Positions 33,095-40,328 of a stretch of DNA of 51,985 bases are shown here, one piece after another. The notes beneath the pieces were generated by a model. It did no database searches. It was not told where the DNA came from and saw only the letters and a list, made by a program, of their open reading frames with translations. Position numbers and translations under genes: made by a program. Every line of letters begins with the position of its first letter. Position 1 is the stretch's first letter. Source of the stretch: CAZKTO01 sp964555685. GTDB lineage: Bacteria > Chloroflexota > Dehalococcoidia > SHYB01. The stretch covers positions 1 through 51,985 of the forward strand of contig CAZKTO010000012.1 in NCBI GenBank assembly GCA_964555685.1, read 5' to 3'.

Positions 33095-33112
33095 GCCCCG
33101 ACCTGTCGGGGC
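33095..33112. repeat. 18-bp palindrome GCCCCGACCTGTCGGGGC, copy 3
   Basis: This exact copy ends on the last base of the stop codon of the SDR at 33112-33888. It thus lies at that gene's 3' end and may form an mRNA hairpin between the SDR and the dehydrogenase gene. The rest of the 131-bp gap shows no clear promoter. Confidence 0.85.
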
Positions 33113-33888
33113 TACCCCTGCATCCAGACGCCCGCGTCCACCGAGAGCGTCTGGCCCGTCATCATGGCGCTGTCCTCGCAGGCGAGGAAGGTGGCCGCCC
33201 CCGTCAGGTCCCACGGCTCCAGCGTCTTGCCCAGCGCCGAGTGGGCCGTCAGGTGCTCGACGATGGCGGGCGGAACGACCTTCTTCGTCGCCTCGGACAT
33301 GGTGACGCCCGGCGCGATGGCGTTGACGCGGATGTTGTGGGGGCCGCCGGTCCGGGCCATCATCTTGGTCAGGTAGACCACGCCCGATTTCGCCAGCCCG
33401 TAGGCGTAGTTGCCGAAGTTCTGGGCAGCGGGCATCCCGGGCATCGGCAGCGGGTAGGCGGCCGTCGACGAGATGTTGATGATGGAGCCGCCGCCCTGCT
33501 CCTTCATGTACGGGAAGACGGCGCGCCCGCAGATGAGGATGCCCAGCAGGTTCACGTCCAGCATCTTCTTCAGGTACGCGATGGACGAGTCCGTCCGGTC
33601 CATGTCGTAGTAGATGGCGGCGTTGTTCACCAGGATGTCGATCCGGCCGAAGCGCTCCTTCACGCGCTTGGCCATGGCCTGGGTGCTCTCCTCGCTGGAG
33701 ACGTCGGCCTTGATGGCGAGAGCCTGGCCGCCCTTCTCGGCGATCTCCGCCTCGACCTGCTTGGCCTGCTCCTCGCGCAGGTCCACGATGGCGACGGCGG
33801 CGCCCTCCTGCGCGAAGCGCAGCGAGTAGGCCCGCCCGATGCCCTGGGCGCCCCCGGTGACGATGGCGACCTTCCCCTTGAGTCGCAT
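33112..33888 (-). CDS. Short-chain dehydrogenase, downstream duplicate
   Basis: This is a classical SDR of 258 residues, started at the ATG with GGAGG and a 5-base spacer. The cofactor motif TGGAQGIG is at residues 11-18, Asp37 follows the second strand (IVDLREE), which suggests NAD, NNA is at 88-90, Ser140/141 lies in NISS, and Tyr163 and Lys167 are in the YxxxK motif. It is almost identical to the SDR at 34007-34783: both are 777 nt and share a 638-bp core without a difference. The ends differ (SVDAGVWMQG against VVDAGVWMNG). It sits between that copy and the aldehyde dehydrogenase. Confidence 0.92.
   Translation of the reverse strand: MRLKGKVAIVTGGAQGIGRAYSLRFAQEGAAVAIVDLREEQAKQVEAEIAEKGGQALAIKADVSSEESTQAMAKRVKERFGRIDILVNNAAIYYDMDRTDSSIAYLKKMLDVNLLGILICGRAVFPYMKEQGGGSIINISSTAAYPLPMPGMPAAQNFGNYAYGLAKSGVVYLTKMMARTGGPHNIRVNAIAPGVTMSEATKKVVPPAIVEHLTAHSALGKTLEPWDLTGAATFLACEDSAMMTGQTLSVDAGVWMQG
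33146..33783. repeat. 638-bp direct repeat, copy A
   Basis: This is identical, base for base as far as I could check by line, to 34041-34678 (offset 895). It covers most of the SDR reading frame. Outside it the two genes differ at several mostly silent sites. Confidence 0.85.
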
Positions 33889-34006
33889 AGTTACCTCCGC
33901 GCTGCCTTTTGCCAAACGCCCATCCTTCGACAGCTCAGTGCGAACGAATAGGCCCTCGCTTCCCCGAGAAAAAATCTGCGCTAATCTGCGTACTCTGCGG
34001 ATAGTC
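33889..34006. repeat. Intergenic spacer with two short interspersed motifs
   Basis: The 118 bp between the SDR copies hold CCTTCGACAGCTCAGTGCG near 33923-33941. They also hold AATCTGCGCTAATCTGCG followed by TACTCTGCGGATAG near 33973-34004. Both look like short motifs found between genes in many bacterial genomes. No promoter is evident. Confidence 0.45.
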
Positions 34007-34783
34007 CTAGCCGTTCATCCAGACGCCCGCGTCCACCACCAGCGTCTGGCCCGTCATCATGGCGCTGTCCTCGCAGGCGAGGAAGGTGGCCGCCCCCGTC
34101 AGGTCCCACGGCTCCAGCGTCTTGCCCAGCGCCGAGTGGGCCGTCAGGTGCTCGACGATGGCGGGCGGAACGACCTTCTTCGTCGCCTCGGACATGGTGA
34201 CGCCCGGCGCGATGGCGTTGACGCGGATGTTGTGGGGGCCGCCGGTCCGGGCCATCATCTTGGTCAGGTAGACCACGCCCGATTTCGCCAGCCCGTAGGC
34301 GTAGTTGCCGAAGTTCTGGGCAGCGGGCATCCCGGGCATCGGCAGCGGGTAGGCGGCCGTCGACGAGATGTTGATGATGGAGCCGCCGCCCTGCTCCTTC
34401 ATGTACGGGAAGACGGCGCGCCCGCAGATGAGGATGCCCAGCAGGTTCACGTCCAGCATCTTCTTCAGGTACGCGATGGACGAGTCCGTCCGGTCCATGT
34501 CGTAGTAGATGGCGGCGTTGTTCACCAGGATGTCGATCCGGCCGAAGCGCTCCTTCACGCGCTTGGCCATGGCCTGGGTGCTCTCCTCGCTGGAGACGTC
34601 GGCCTTGATGGCGAGAGCCTGGCCGCCCTTCTCGGCGATCTCCGCCTCGACCTGCTTGGCCTGCTCCTCGCGCAGGTCGACGATGGCGACGGCGGCGCCC
34701 TCCTGGGCGAACCGCAGGCTGTAGGCCCGGCCGATGCCCTGGGCTCCCCCGGTGACGACGGCGACCTTCCCCTTCAGACGCAT
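34007..34783 (-). CDS. Short-chain dehydrogenase, upstream duplicate
   Basis: This is a 258-residue SDR, a near-twin of the one at 33112-33888, with the same TGGAQGIG cofactor motif, NNA, Ser140/141 and YxxxK (Tyr163, Lys167). It reads MRLKGKVAVVTGG where the twin has MRLKGKVAIVTGG. Its start has GGAGG seven bases upstream. It is the first gene of SDR-SDR-aldehyde dehydrogenase and has a promoter at 34879-34907. Two copies may give higher dosage, or one may be drifting to another substrate; identical active sites argue for dosage. Confidence 0.92.
   Translation of the reverse strand: MRLKGKVAVVTGGAQGIGRAYSLRFAQEGAAVAIVDLREEQAKQVEAEIAEKGGQALAIKADVSSEESTQAMAKRVKERFGRIDILVNNAAIYYDMDRTDSSIAYLKKMLDVNLLGILICGRAVFPYMKEQGGGSIINISSTAAYPLPMPGMPAAQNFGNYAYGLAKSGVVYLTKMMARTGGPHNIRVNAIAPGVTMSEATKKVVPPAIVEHLTAHSALGKTLEPWDLTGAATFLACEDSAMMTGQTLVVDAGVWMNG
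34041..34678. repeat. 638-bp direct repeat, copy B
   Basis: This is the partner of 33146-33783. The sharp edges between perfect identity and diverged ends suggest recent gene conversion rather than a fresh duplication of whole genes. Confidence 0.85.
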
Positions 34784-34878
34784 GGCATGCCTCCTCGAAG
34801 CGTGAAGCGTATCGAACGATGCAACGTGACCCTGGGCGCGCCGCGCCTACCCGACCCTTGGCCGCGCCGCCCGCCGCA

Positions 34879-34907
34879 ACGGTAATGAGGGGCCCAGGAA
34901 AAGTCAA
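34879..34907 (-). promoter_or_regulatory. Promoter of the SDR-SDR-aldehyde dehydrogenase operon
   Basis: On the minus strand, TTGACT (34907-34902) and TACCGT (34884-34879) are spaced 17 nt. This gives a leader of roughly 90 nt before the first SDR. Confidence 0.5.
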
Positions 34908-34929
34908 GCAACGCACCAGGGCGGCCCAC

Positions 34930-34964
34930 AAAAGCGAAGGCCACCGAACGTTCGGTGGCCTTCG
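34930..34964 (-). terminator. Terminator of the RRM protein gene
   Basis: A perfect 30-bp palindrome (34935-34964; arms with GGCCACCGAA and TTCGGTGGCC) is followed on the minus strand by GCTTTT. It is 82 bp past the stop of the RRM gene. Two further hairpins lie between: 34966-34974 with 35000-35008, and 35032-35037 with 35040-35045. Confidence 0.75.
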
Positions 34965-35045
34965 ACCGATTCCGAAGCGCCTGGCGTTGGTGGTCTCGCC
35001 GGAATCGGCTGATGAGTTTGGGGTTGCTTGGGCCGCTTTAGCGGC

Positions 35046-35336
35046 TTACCAGCGGCGGCTTGACCCGCCGCCCCCGCCGCCCCGGCTGTCGGCGCTCTTG
35101 GGACGGGCCTCGTTCACGGTCACGCTCCGCCCCTTGATCTCTTTGCCATTGACTGCCCGGATCGCGGCCTGGGCCTCCTCGGACTTCGGCATCTCGACGA
35201 ACCCGAAGCCTCGCGGGCGGCCCGTCTCGCGGTCCATGATCGACTTGGCGGACGTTACCTCACCGAAGGGGCTGAAGGCAGCCTTCAGGTCTTCGTCCGT
35301 CACTTCGTACGAAAGGTTTCCTACGTAGATGTTCAT
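35046..35336 (-). CDS. RRM-domain RNA-binding protein (Rbp type)
   Basis: This is a 96-residue single-RRM protein. RNP2 (IYVGNL) is at 3-8, and RNP1 (RGFGFVEM) is at 42-49. A Gly/Ser/Arg-rich tail (SRGGGGGGSSRRW) follows the RRM from about residue 83. This is the layout of small bacterial Rbp proteins, known from cyanobacteria and many other phyla, often cold-induced. The ATG has AAGGAG seven bases upstream; codons upstream of it are discarded. The leader is long (about 114 nt from the -10 at 35457-35462), which suits post-transcriptional or temperature control, though that is inference. The gene is monocistronic and ends in a strong terminator. Confidence 0.93.
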   Translation of the reverse strand: MNIYVGNLSYEVTDEDLKAAFSPFGEVTSAKSIMDRETGRPRGFGFVEMPKSEEAQAAIRAVNGKEIKGRSVTVNEARPKSADSRGGGGGGSSRRW

Positions 35337-35462
35337 GCGGCGCTCCTTATAGTGCGCAAGATTCTCCTCACCTTCGGCAAGCGTCGCATGCGTCTTGACC
35401 ACCAACTAAAAACGCGAGAGGCGAAACGTCATTGCATCGTGGTCGGAGTGATACCTAGTATA
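35337..35462 (-). promoter_or_regulatory. Promoter -10 and long leader of the RRM gene
   Basis: TATACT (35462-35457, minus strand) is a good -10; no convincing -35 lies 17 nt upstream. The predicted leader of about 114 nt is A/T-richer than its surroundings. It ends in CTATAAGGAGCGCCGC before the ATG. Confidence 0.5.
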
Positions 35463-35572
35463 CCACAGGGCCAAAAAGACAAGCGCAGAGCTTTCCGGCG
35501 CGACTCGATAAGGCCCTGGTCCTGCCCTCTGTACTCGGGTAACCGAGGCTCAGAGGCTGTGGATTTCCCCCT

Positions 35573-35655
35573 CGTAGGGGCAACCCCCCGTGGTTGCCCC
35601 AGATGGGCGGGCACCCTTCGGCTTCGCTCAGGGCAAGCTCCGGCCCGCCCCTACG
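35573..35655. repeat. 83-bp MITE-like element with 9-bp inverted ends
   Basis: The ends are CGTAGGGGC (35573-35581) and GCCCCTACG (35647-35655). Inside are nested palindromes: GGGGCAACC with GGTTGCCCC, GGGCGGGC with GCCCGCCC, and CCCT/AGGG around TTCGGCTTCGCTC. It has no coding capacity. It lies in the 394-bp gap between the RRM gene and the DUF35 gene, whose remainder shows nothing else. I infer a small non-autonomous mobile or structural element. Confidence 0.7.
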
Positions 35656-35730
35656 CACGATTTGTTCACAGCCCCTCAGCTCAGCGCGGGGAGCGCGAGG
35701 ACACGCTGGGCACGCCCAGGGCGAGCGAGC

Positions 35731-36138
35731 CTATGGCGCCGGCCGGAAATACGGCAGCGTGATCTCGTCCGACATGCGCCGGAACTCGACCTCCACCCGC
35801 ATACCCACGCGCACGTCGTCCGGCTTGCAGCCCACGACGTTCGTCATCATCTGGTAGCCCTCGTCCACGTCCACGATGGCCACCACGTACGGGACCTCGA
35901 AGGCGGGCGTCTGCGGGCGCCAGATCACGGTGTAGCTATAGACCTTGCCCCTGCCGGAGCCCCTGGCCCACTCGAGATCGGGCGAGAGGCAGTGCATGCA
36001 GGCGTACTGGGGGATGAAGGTGGCCTTCCCACAGGCGCGGCACTTCTGGTACAAGAGCTCGCCCCGGCGGCAGCCCTCCCAGTAGGGGCGCGAGATGCGG
36101 GTCGGGCGCGGCAGCGGGACGGGCGGTTTCGTGGTCAC
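35731..36138 (-). CDS. DUF35 zinc-ribbon/OB-fold protein, thiolase partner
   Basis: The 135 residues contain a rubredoxin-like zinc ribbon, Cys33, Cys36, Cys47 and Cys50 (CRACG and CMHC), followed by an OB-fold acyl-CoA-binding domain (KVYSYTVIWRPQTPAFEVPYVVAIVDVDEG). DUF35 proteins act as partners of thiolase-like enzymes and, in steroid side-chain breakdown, of hydratases and aldolases (ChsH2 with Ltp2). The GTG start overlaps the thiolase stop by 4 nt, so a 1:1 complex with that protein is very likely. The typical WxG motif here is YWEGCRRGELLYQKC. Confidence 0.92.
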   Translation of the reverse strand: MTTKPPVPLPRPTRISRPYWEGCRRGELLYQKCRACGKATFIPQYACMHCLSPDLEWARGSGRGKVYSYTVIWRPQTPAFEVPYVVAIVDVDEGYQMMTNVVGCKPDDVRVGMRVEVEFRRMSDEITLPYFRPAP

Positions 36139-37304
36139 GGCCGGTCCCTTCCCAGCAGCAGGACCCAGGTGAAGAGGGCCCCCGCGCCGCCGTTGGAGCA
36201 CAGGGCCACCCGCGCGTTCTCCACCTGCCGGTTCCCGCACGTGCCCCGGAGCTGCCGGACGCTCTCGACGACCCGCTGGATGAACTGGACCGTCGCGCCG
36301 CCGTGGCTGAAGGACATGATGCCGCCATCGGTGCAGATGGGATAGCGGCCGCCGAAGTCGATGGTCCCGTTCATGATGAAGTCGCCGCCCTCGCCCTCGC
36401 CGCAGAAGCCGTAGGCCTCGAACTGCCGGATGATCTCGAAGGAGAAGGGATCGTAGAAGTTGCAGACGTCCACGTCCTTGGGGCCGATGCCGGCCATGGC
36501 GAAGCTCTTCTTCGCGGCGCCGCGGCCCACCCAGCCGGTGAGGTCGAAGGCGGGCGGCACGTGGTAGCCCGGGCCAAAGGACTCGCGGGCGCCGCCCAGC
36601 ACGTAGACCGGCCGCTGCCTCATGTCCTTGGCCCGCTCGGCGGTGGTGACGATGATGGCGGAGCCGCCCTCGGAGGTCATGGCGCATTCCAGCAGGTGAA
36701 AGGGATCGGCCACCATCCGCGAGTCCAGGATGTCCTTGGGCGTGAAGGGGCCGCGGTTGTAGTAGACGGCGTCTGGATTGATGTGGCCGTGGTTGCGGAT
36801 GGTGGCGGCGACGGTGGCGAGCTGCTCGGGCTTGGTGCCGTAGCGGTGCATGTGCCGCCGGGCGATGAGGGCGAACTCGGCCGCGGTAAAGAGCCCCCAG
36901 CAGGCCACGAACTCGTTGTTGGGCCGGGTCCAGGGCGCCGTCGAGGCCCGCTCCGTGTAGATCCCCGCCGAGCCGTTGGCGATGAGGACCGTGTGGCACT
37001 CGCCGGCGGCGATGGCCTCGGCCGCCTCCAGCACGGCGCCGATCCCCGCCCCGGCGGTGCTGCCCAGCCAGGCCCCCTTGATCCCCATGAGGTAGGCCAG
37101 GTGGCCGGGCGTCGTCATCCCGTCGGCGGAGGCCGTGGAGGCTGAGACGCCGTCGACGTCGGAGGGCTTCAGGCCCGCGTCCTGCAAGACGCCCCGGATG
37201 GCGTCCAGTGTGATGGTCTCGGAGGTGTGGTCGTCCAGACGGCGGGCCTGCCTGGTGTTGTAGGCGCCGGCGATGGCGGCGCTATGGAGCGGGTTCTTCG
37301 GCAT
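36135..37304 (-). CDS. SCP-x-type thiolase-like protein lacking the nucleophilic Cys (possible aldolase)
   Basis: The 389 residues have the thiolase fold in its sterol-carrier-protein-x form. Where thiolases carry the acyl-accepting Cys (about residue 83), the sequence reads GSTAGAGIG (81-89). Other active-site pieces are kept: Tyr284 in NFYDPF, His334 in SFSHGG and Cys369 in CSNGGAGA. This pattern, with an overlapping DUF35 gene, is like Ltp2-ChsH2, which perform a retro-aldol cleavage instead of thiolysis. I infer a C-C cleaving aldolase or a non-classical acyl-CoA thiolase. The ATG has GAGAGGGGGG upstream. The 325 bp before it contain repeats and no strong promoter. Confidence 0.88.
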   Translation of the reverse strand: MPKNPLHSAAIAGAYNTRQARRLDDHTSETITLDAIRGVLQDAGLKPSDVDGVSASTASADGMTTPGHLAYLMGIKGAWLGSTAGAGIGAVLEAAEAIAAGECHTVLIANGSAGIYTERASTAPWTRPNNEFVACWGLFTAAEFALIARRHMHRYGTKPEQLATVAATIRNHGHINPDAVYYNRGPFTPKDILDSRMVADPFHLLECAMTSEGGSAIIVTTAERAKDMRQRPVYVLGGARESFGPGYHVPPAFDLTGWVGRGAAKKSFAMAGIGPKDVDVCNFYDPFSFEIIRQFEAYGFCGEGEGGDFIMNGTIDFGGRYPICTDGGIMSFSHGGATVQFIQRVVESVRQLRGTCGNRQVENARVALCSNGGAGALFTWVLLLGRDRP

Positions 37305-37475
37305 GGGTCACCCCCCTCTCAAGGCGGCGCGATACAGGCTAGCACAGACGGTCTCCCGACGGCGACGGGCCGGAGGTGAGGGCCGCGTCAGTGGCTCGGA
37401 TGTGCCCCGCGCCAACACGTTACAAGTGAATGCATAAGTTCCTAAACGACCTGGCGCTCTGGCCCTCTCCCTCCT

Positions 37476-37500
37476 GTCCCTCTCCTGAATGGAGAGGGAC
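37476..37500. repeat. Perfect palindrome GTCCCTCTCC-TGAAT-GGAGAGGGAC
   Basis: Ten-base arms surround a 5-nt loop, directly before the dispersed repeat at 37511. It lies in the 325-bp gap between the MFS gene end and the thiolase gene. On the minus strand it could be an RNA 3'-end hairpin for the MFS transcript, though no U-tract follows. Confidence 0.65.
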
Positions 37501-37510
37501 GATACCCCCT

Positions 37511-37615
37511 TCCTCTTTAGGGAAGAGCCTGCCCTGAGTCTTCCGAAGGGGGGCCAGGGGGTTAGGTCCGAGGCCCCCCGGCACCCTGGTTTCGATCTCA
37601 ATGCTCGGCTCTGTA
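37511..37615. repeat. Dispersed repeat, copy 2, with nested insertion
   Basis: This matches the repeat at 1-84 but contains about 24 extra bases (near 37526-37549) beginning AGCCTGCCCTGAGTCTTCC. The insert carries the CCCTGAG...CGAAGGG form, which is itself a short palindrome-like motif. It lies just past the 3' end of the MFS gene, as copy 1 lies past accDA. Confidence 0.75.
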
Positions 37616-37629
37616 GTTCTGCGGGTTTC

Positions 37630-39171
37630 TCAGGACACATCCTCCCGGGCCACGGGCGTGGATGGGCGCGCCGTGCCTGTCGCCGCGGCGGCCGGAGCGG
37701 AGCGGCCCGCCCCTGCGGGCCGCGGTCCCCTCGCCAGCGAGCAGAGGGCGGCGACGGCCATGGCCCCCGCCGAGACGTAGTAGGTGTAGTGCATCCCATT
37801 GATGAACCCGCGCACGAGCAGGGGGTCCGGCGTCCGCGTAGGGTCGCGCAGGGCGCCCAGGTCCGGCTCCACCCCCAGGTTCGTGATGGCCAGGGTGACC
37901 ACCAGGCTCGCCACGACCACGCCCGTCACCTGCCCAACGTTCCGGACCAGCGTCAGGAAAGACGCGACGACGCTATACCGCTCGGGCTCTACCGACCCCA
38001 GTATGGAGCTATTGTTGGCCGGCTGGAACATCCCCATGCCCAGGCCCGAGAGCATCATGGGCAGGATCACCTCCCAGACGCGCGAGCTCTCGTCCAGGCG
38101 CGTGAGGGCCAGGAACCCTCCGCCCACGCAGAGCATGCCGAGGGTCCCCGGCACCCGGGCGCCGATCCGGTCCGAGAGCCGCCCGAAGAGCGGCCCGGCT
38201 ACCGCCATCATCGCCATGTTGGGTATGGTGATCACCCCAGCCACCCGCGCGGAGAACCCGAGCGTTCCTTGCAGATAGAAGGGCATGATGATGGTGTTGG
38301 CCACGAGGCCGGTGAAGGCCAGAAAGCCGGCCATGCTCCCCAGGGCGAAGAGCCGCCGCTGGAACAGTCGCAGGTCGATCATGGGGCTGGGAGAGGCCAG
38401 CTCGATGGCGACGAAGGCCGAGAGGCTCGCCGCCGCCGCCGCCGCCATCGCGAGCGTGGAGGGCGCCGTCCAGCCATCCGAGTGGCCCCGGCTCAGGACC
38501 AGGAGGAGGCAGACGAGGCCCGCCGCCGAGGTGGCCATGCCCGGCCAATCGAGGCGGCCGCCGCTCCGGGCAGCGCTGGCGATGCGCCGCTCGTCCAGGA
38601 CGGCGGCGCTCAGCGCGGCGGCCGCGGTGCCCAGACACACGGGCAGCAGGAAGGCTGACCGCCAGCCGAAGAGATCGATCAGGAGGCCGCCGAAGGAGGG
38701 GCCCGAGATGGCGCCCAGGGCCACGACCGTCGAGTTGAAGCCCAGGACCTTGCCCCGCTCCGACTGGGGGAAGACAGAGACCGAGATGGCCATGCCGTTG
38801 CCCTGGATCGCCGCGGCGCCCACGGCCTGCACCCCCCGCGCGATCAGCAGCCACGTCATGCTCTGCGCCGAGGCCGAAAGGGCCGCCCCCGCCACGAAAA
38901 AGACGAACCCGGCGATGTAGACGCGCTTGCGGCCCAAGAGGTCCGCCGCCCGGCCAAGCGGCAGCATCAGCGCCACGATCACGAGGAGATAGGCCGAGAC
39001 GACCCACTGGACCGTTGGCAGGCTGGACCGGAAGTGGCCGCTGATGGTGGGCAGCGCGATATTGACGACGCCGTAGTCCACCACCGAGAGGTAGACGCCG
39101 ACGGATGTCGTGGCGAAGACCAGCCACCGGTAGCGGTCGCTGGCCGGGCCCCGTCCAGGCGTCGCGCGCAT
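37630..39171 (-). CDS. MFS transporter, DHA2 (14-TMS) drug/metabolite exporter
   Basis: This is a 513-residue major-facilitator protein with about 14 hydrophobic segments. Motif C of antiporters (GALSGPSFGGLLIDL-like, here ALGAISGPSFGGLLI) and motif A (GRAADLLGRKRVY) are present, and VVDYGVVNIALPTI in the first helix is typical of the EmrB/QacA branch. The ATG chosen lies after the acyl-CoA dehydrogenase stop; an ATG at 39252 would overlap that gene by 65 nt. It is the last gene of the acyl-CoA dehydrogenase run and may export an intermediate or toxic substrate. The C-terminus is Pro/Ala-rich. Confidence 0.9.
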   Translation of the reverse strand: MRATPGRGPASDRYRWLVFATTSVGVYLSVVDYGVVNIALPTISGHFRSSLPTVQWVVSAYLLVIVALMLPLGRAADLLGRKRVYIAGFVFFVAGAALSASAQSMTWLLIARGVQAVGAAAIQGNGMAISVSVFPQSERGKVLGFNSTVVALGAISGPSFGGLLIDLFGWRSAFLLPVCLGTAAAALSAAVLDERRIASAARSGGRLDWPGMATSAAGLVCLLLVLSRGHSDGWTAPSTLAMAAAAAASLSAFVAIELASPSPMIDLRLFQRRLFALGSMAGFLAFTGLVANTIIMPFYLQGTLGFSARVAGVITIPNMAMMAVAGPLFGRLSDRIGARVPGTLGMLCVGGGFLALTRLDESSRVWEVILPMMLSGLGMGMFQPANNSSILGSVEPERYSVVASFLTLVRNVGQVTGVVVASLVVTLAITNLGVEPDLGALRDPTRTPDPLLVRGFINGMHYTYYVSAGAMAVAALCSLARGPRPAGAGRSAPAAAATGTARPSTPVAREDVS

Positions 39172-39187
39172 CGTCCGGGGACGCCGC

Positions 39188-40318
39188 TCAGAGTCCGAGC
39201 CGCTGGGCGACCCGCTCGCGATGCAGGCTGGCGCTGCCGAAGAGTGCCTCACCCATCTTGGCCCGCCGCGAGTAGAGGGGCATGGCGTGCTCCTCGGAGA
39301 AGCCGATGGCGCCGTGGACCTGGTGTCCGTGGGCCATCACCTCCCGCACCGACTCGCTGACGGCGGCCTTGGCCACCGAGACCTCTAGCTCCGCGGGCAG
39401 GCCCTGGCTCAGCAGCCACGCCGCCTCGTAGGTGATGAACCGGGCCCCATCGGCCTCGACGGCCATGTCGGCGCAGCGATGGCGGACGGCCTGGAAGGTC
39501 GCGATGGGCCGGCCGAACTGGACCCGGTTCTTGGCGTACTCGACGGTGAACTCCAGGGCTCGCTGGGCCGCGCCCGCCAGGTACGCGCACGTGGCGACGG
39601 CGCCGCGCTGGACCGCCCGCTCCAGCAGGCCCCAGCCGGCGTCCCGCCCGCCGATGCGCATGGACTCTGGGACGGGCGTCCCCCGGAAGGTCACGTGACA
39701 GTGGTGGTCGCCCGCCGTCGTCGAGAGGTGCTGGACCTCCACGCCGGGCGATCTCCGGTCGGCCAGGAGATAGACCGGCTGGTCGGTATAGAGGTCCTTG
39801 GCCACCGTCAGGATCAGGTCCGCCACGTGGGCGTAGGGGACGAAGTGCTTGGCGCCGTCGAGGACGTAGCCCGTGCCGGTCGTCTTGGCCGTAACCCAGA
39901 GCTCCTGGCGCTCCCAGCCGATGTTGGGCCGGTCGGGCTCCAGGTAGGCCATGGTGGCGATGAGCTCGCCACGGGCCATGCGTGGGAGCACGGCCCGCCG
40001 CTGCTCCTCGGTGCCGCCGTCCAGCACCGTCAGGCCGGCCATGGCGATGGTCGGGATGTAGGGCGCTGGCGCCAGCACGCGCCCCATCTGCTCGGCCACG
40101 ATGGCGAGCTCGAGGAGGCCCAGGCCGGCGCCGCCGTACCGCTCGGGGAAGGCGATCCCCAGCCAGCCCAGCTCGGCCATCTTGCGCCACAGCTCCACGG
40201 GGTAGCCCTGGCGGTCCTCCTCCATGGCCCGTACGAGGTCCAGCGAGACCTCCCGCTGGAAGAGCTCGCGGGCCCGGTCCTGGAGCATGCGCTCCTGCTC
40301 GTTGAAGGTGACGTCCAT
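39188..40318 (-). CDS. Acyl-CoA dehydrogenase, second of a pair
   Basis: This is an FAD-dependent acyl-CoA dehydrogenase of 376 residues. The N-terminal helical domain begins MDVTFNEQERMLQDRARELF. ERYGGAGLGLLELAIVAEQMGR is the FAD domain entry, and the C-terminal helices carry KNRVQFGRPIATFQAVRHRCADM and HGAIGFSEEHAMPLYSRRAK. Its middle beta-domain is less conserved than in its neighbour. It follows the acyl-CoA dehydrogenase at 40329 by 10 bp. Such adjacent unlike pairs form alpha2beta2 enzymes in steroid and side-chain breakdown (for example ChsE1-ChsE2). I infer a heteromer here. Confidence 0.92.
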   Translation of the reverse strand: MDVTFNEQERMLQDRARELFQREVSLDLVRAMEEDRQGYPVELWRKMAELGWLGIAFPERYGGAGLGLLELAIVAEQMGRVLAPAPYIPTIAMAGLTVLDGGTEEQRRAVLPRMARGELIATMAYLEPDRPNIGWERQELWVTAKTTGTGYVLDGAKHFVPYAHVADLILTVAKDLYTDQPVYLLADRRSPGVEVQHLSTTAGDHHCHVTFRGTPVPESMRIGGRDAGWGLLERAVQRGAVATCAYLAGAAQRALEFTVEYAKNRVQFGRPIATFQAVRHRCADMAVEADGARFITYEAAWLLSQGLPAELEVSVAKAAVSESVREVMAHGHQVHGAIGFSEEHAMPLYSRRAKMGEALFGSASLHRERVAQRLGL

Positions 40319-40328
40319 GACGGGCCCC

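Noticed and set aside
35406..35730. CRISPR-like array from repeated GC-rich palindromes
   Set aside because: There are no equal-length repeats with regular spacers and no cas gene; the structure is one nested palindromic element.
37305..37475. Extended -10 promoter (TGTGCTAGCCT) before the thiolase
   Set aside because: A similar string occurs before the SirB1-like gene, but neither has a -35 and the -10 match is poor, so it was not listed.
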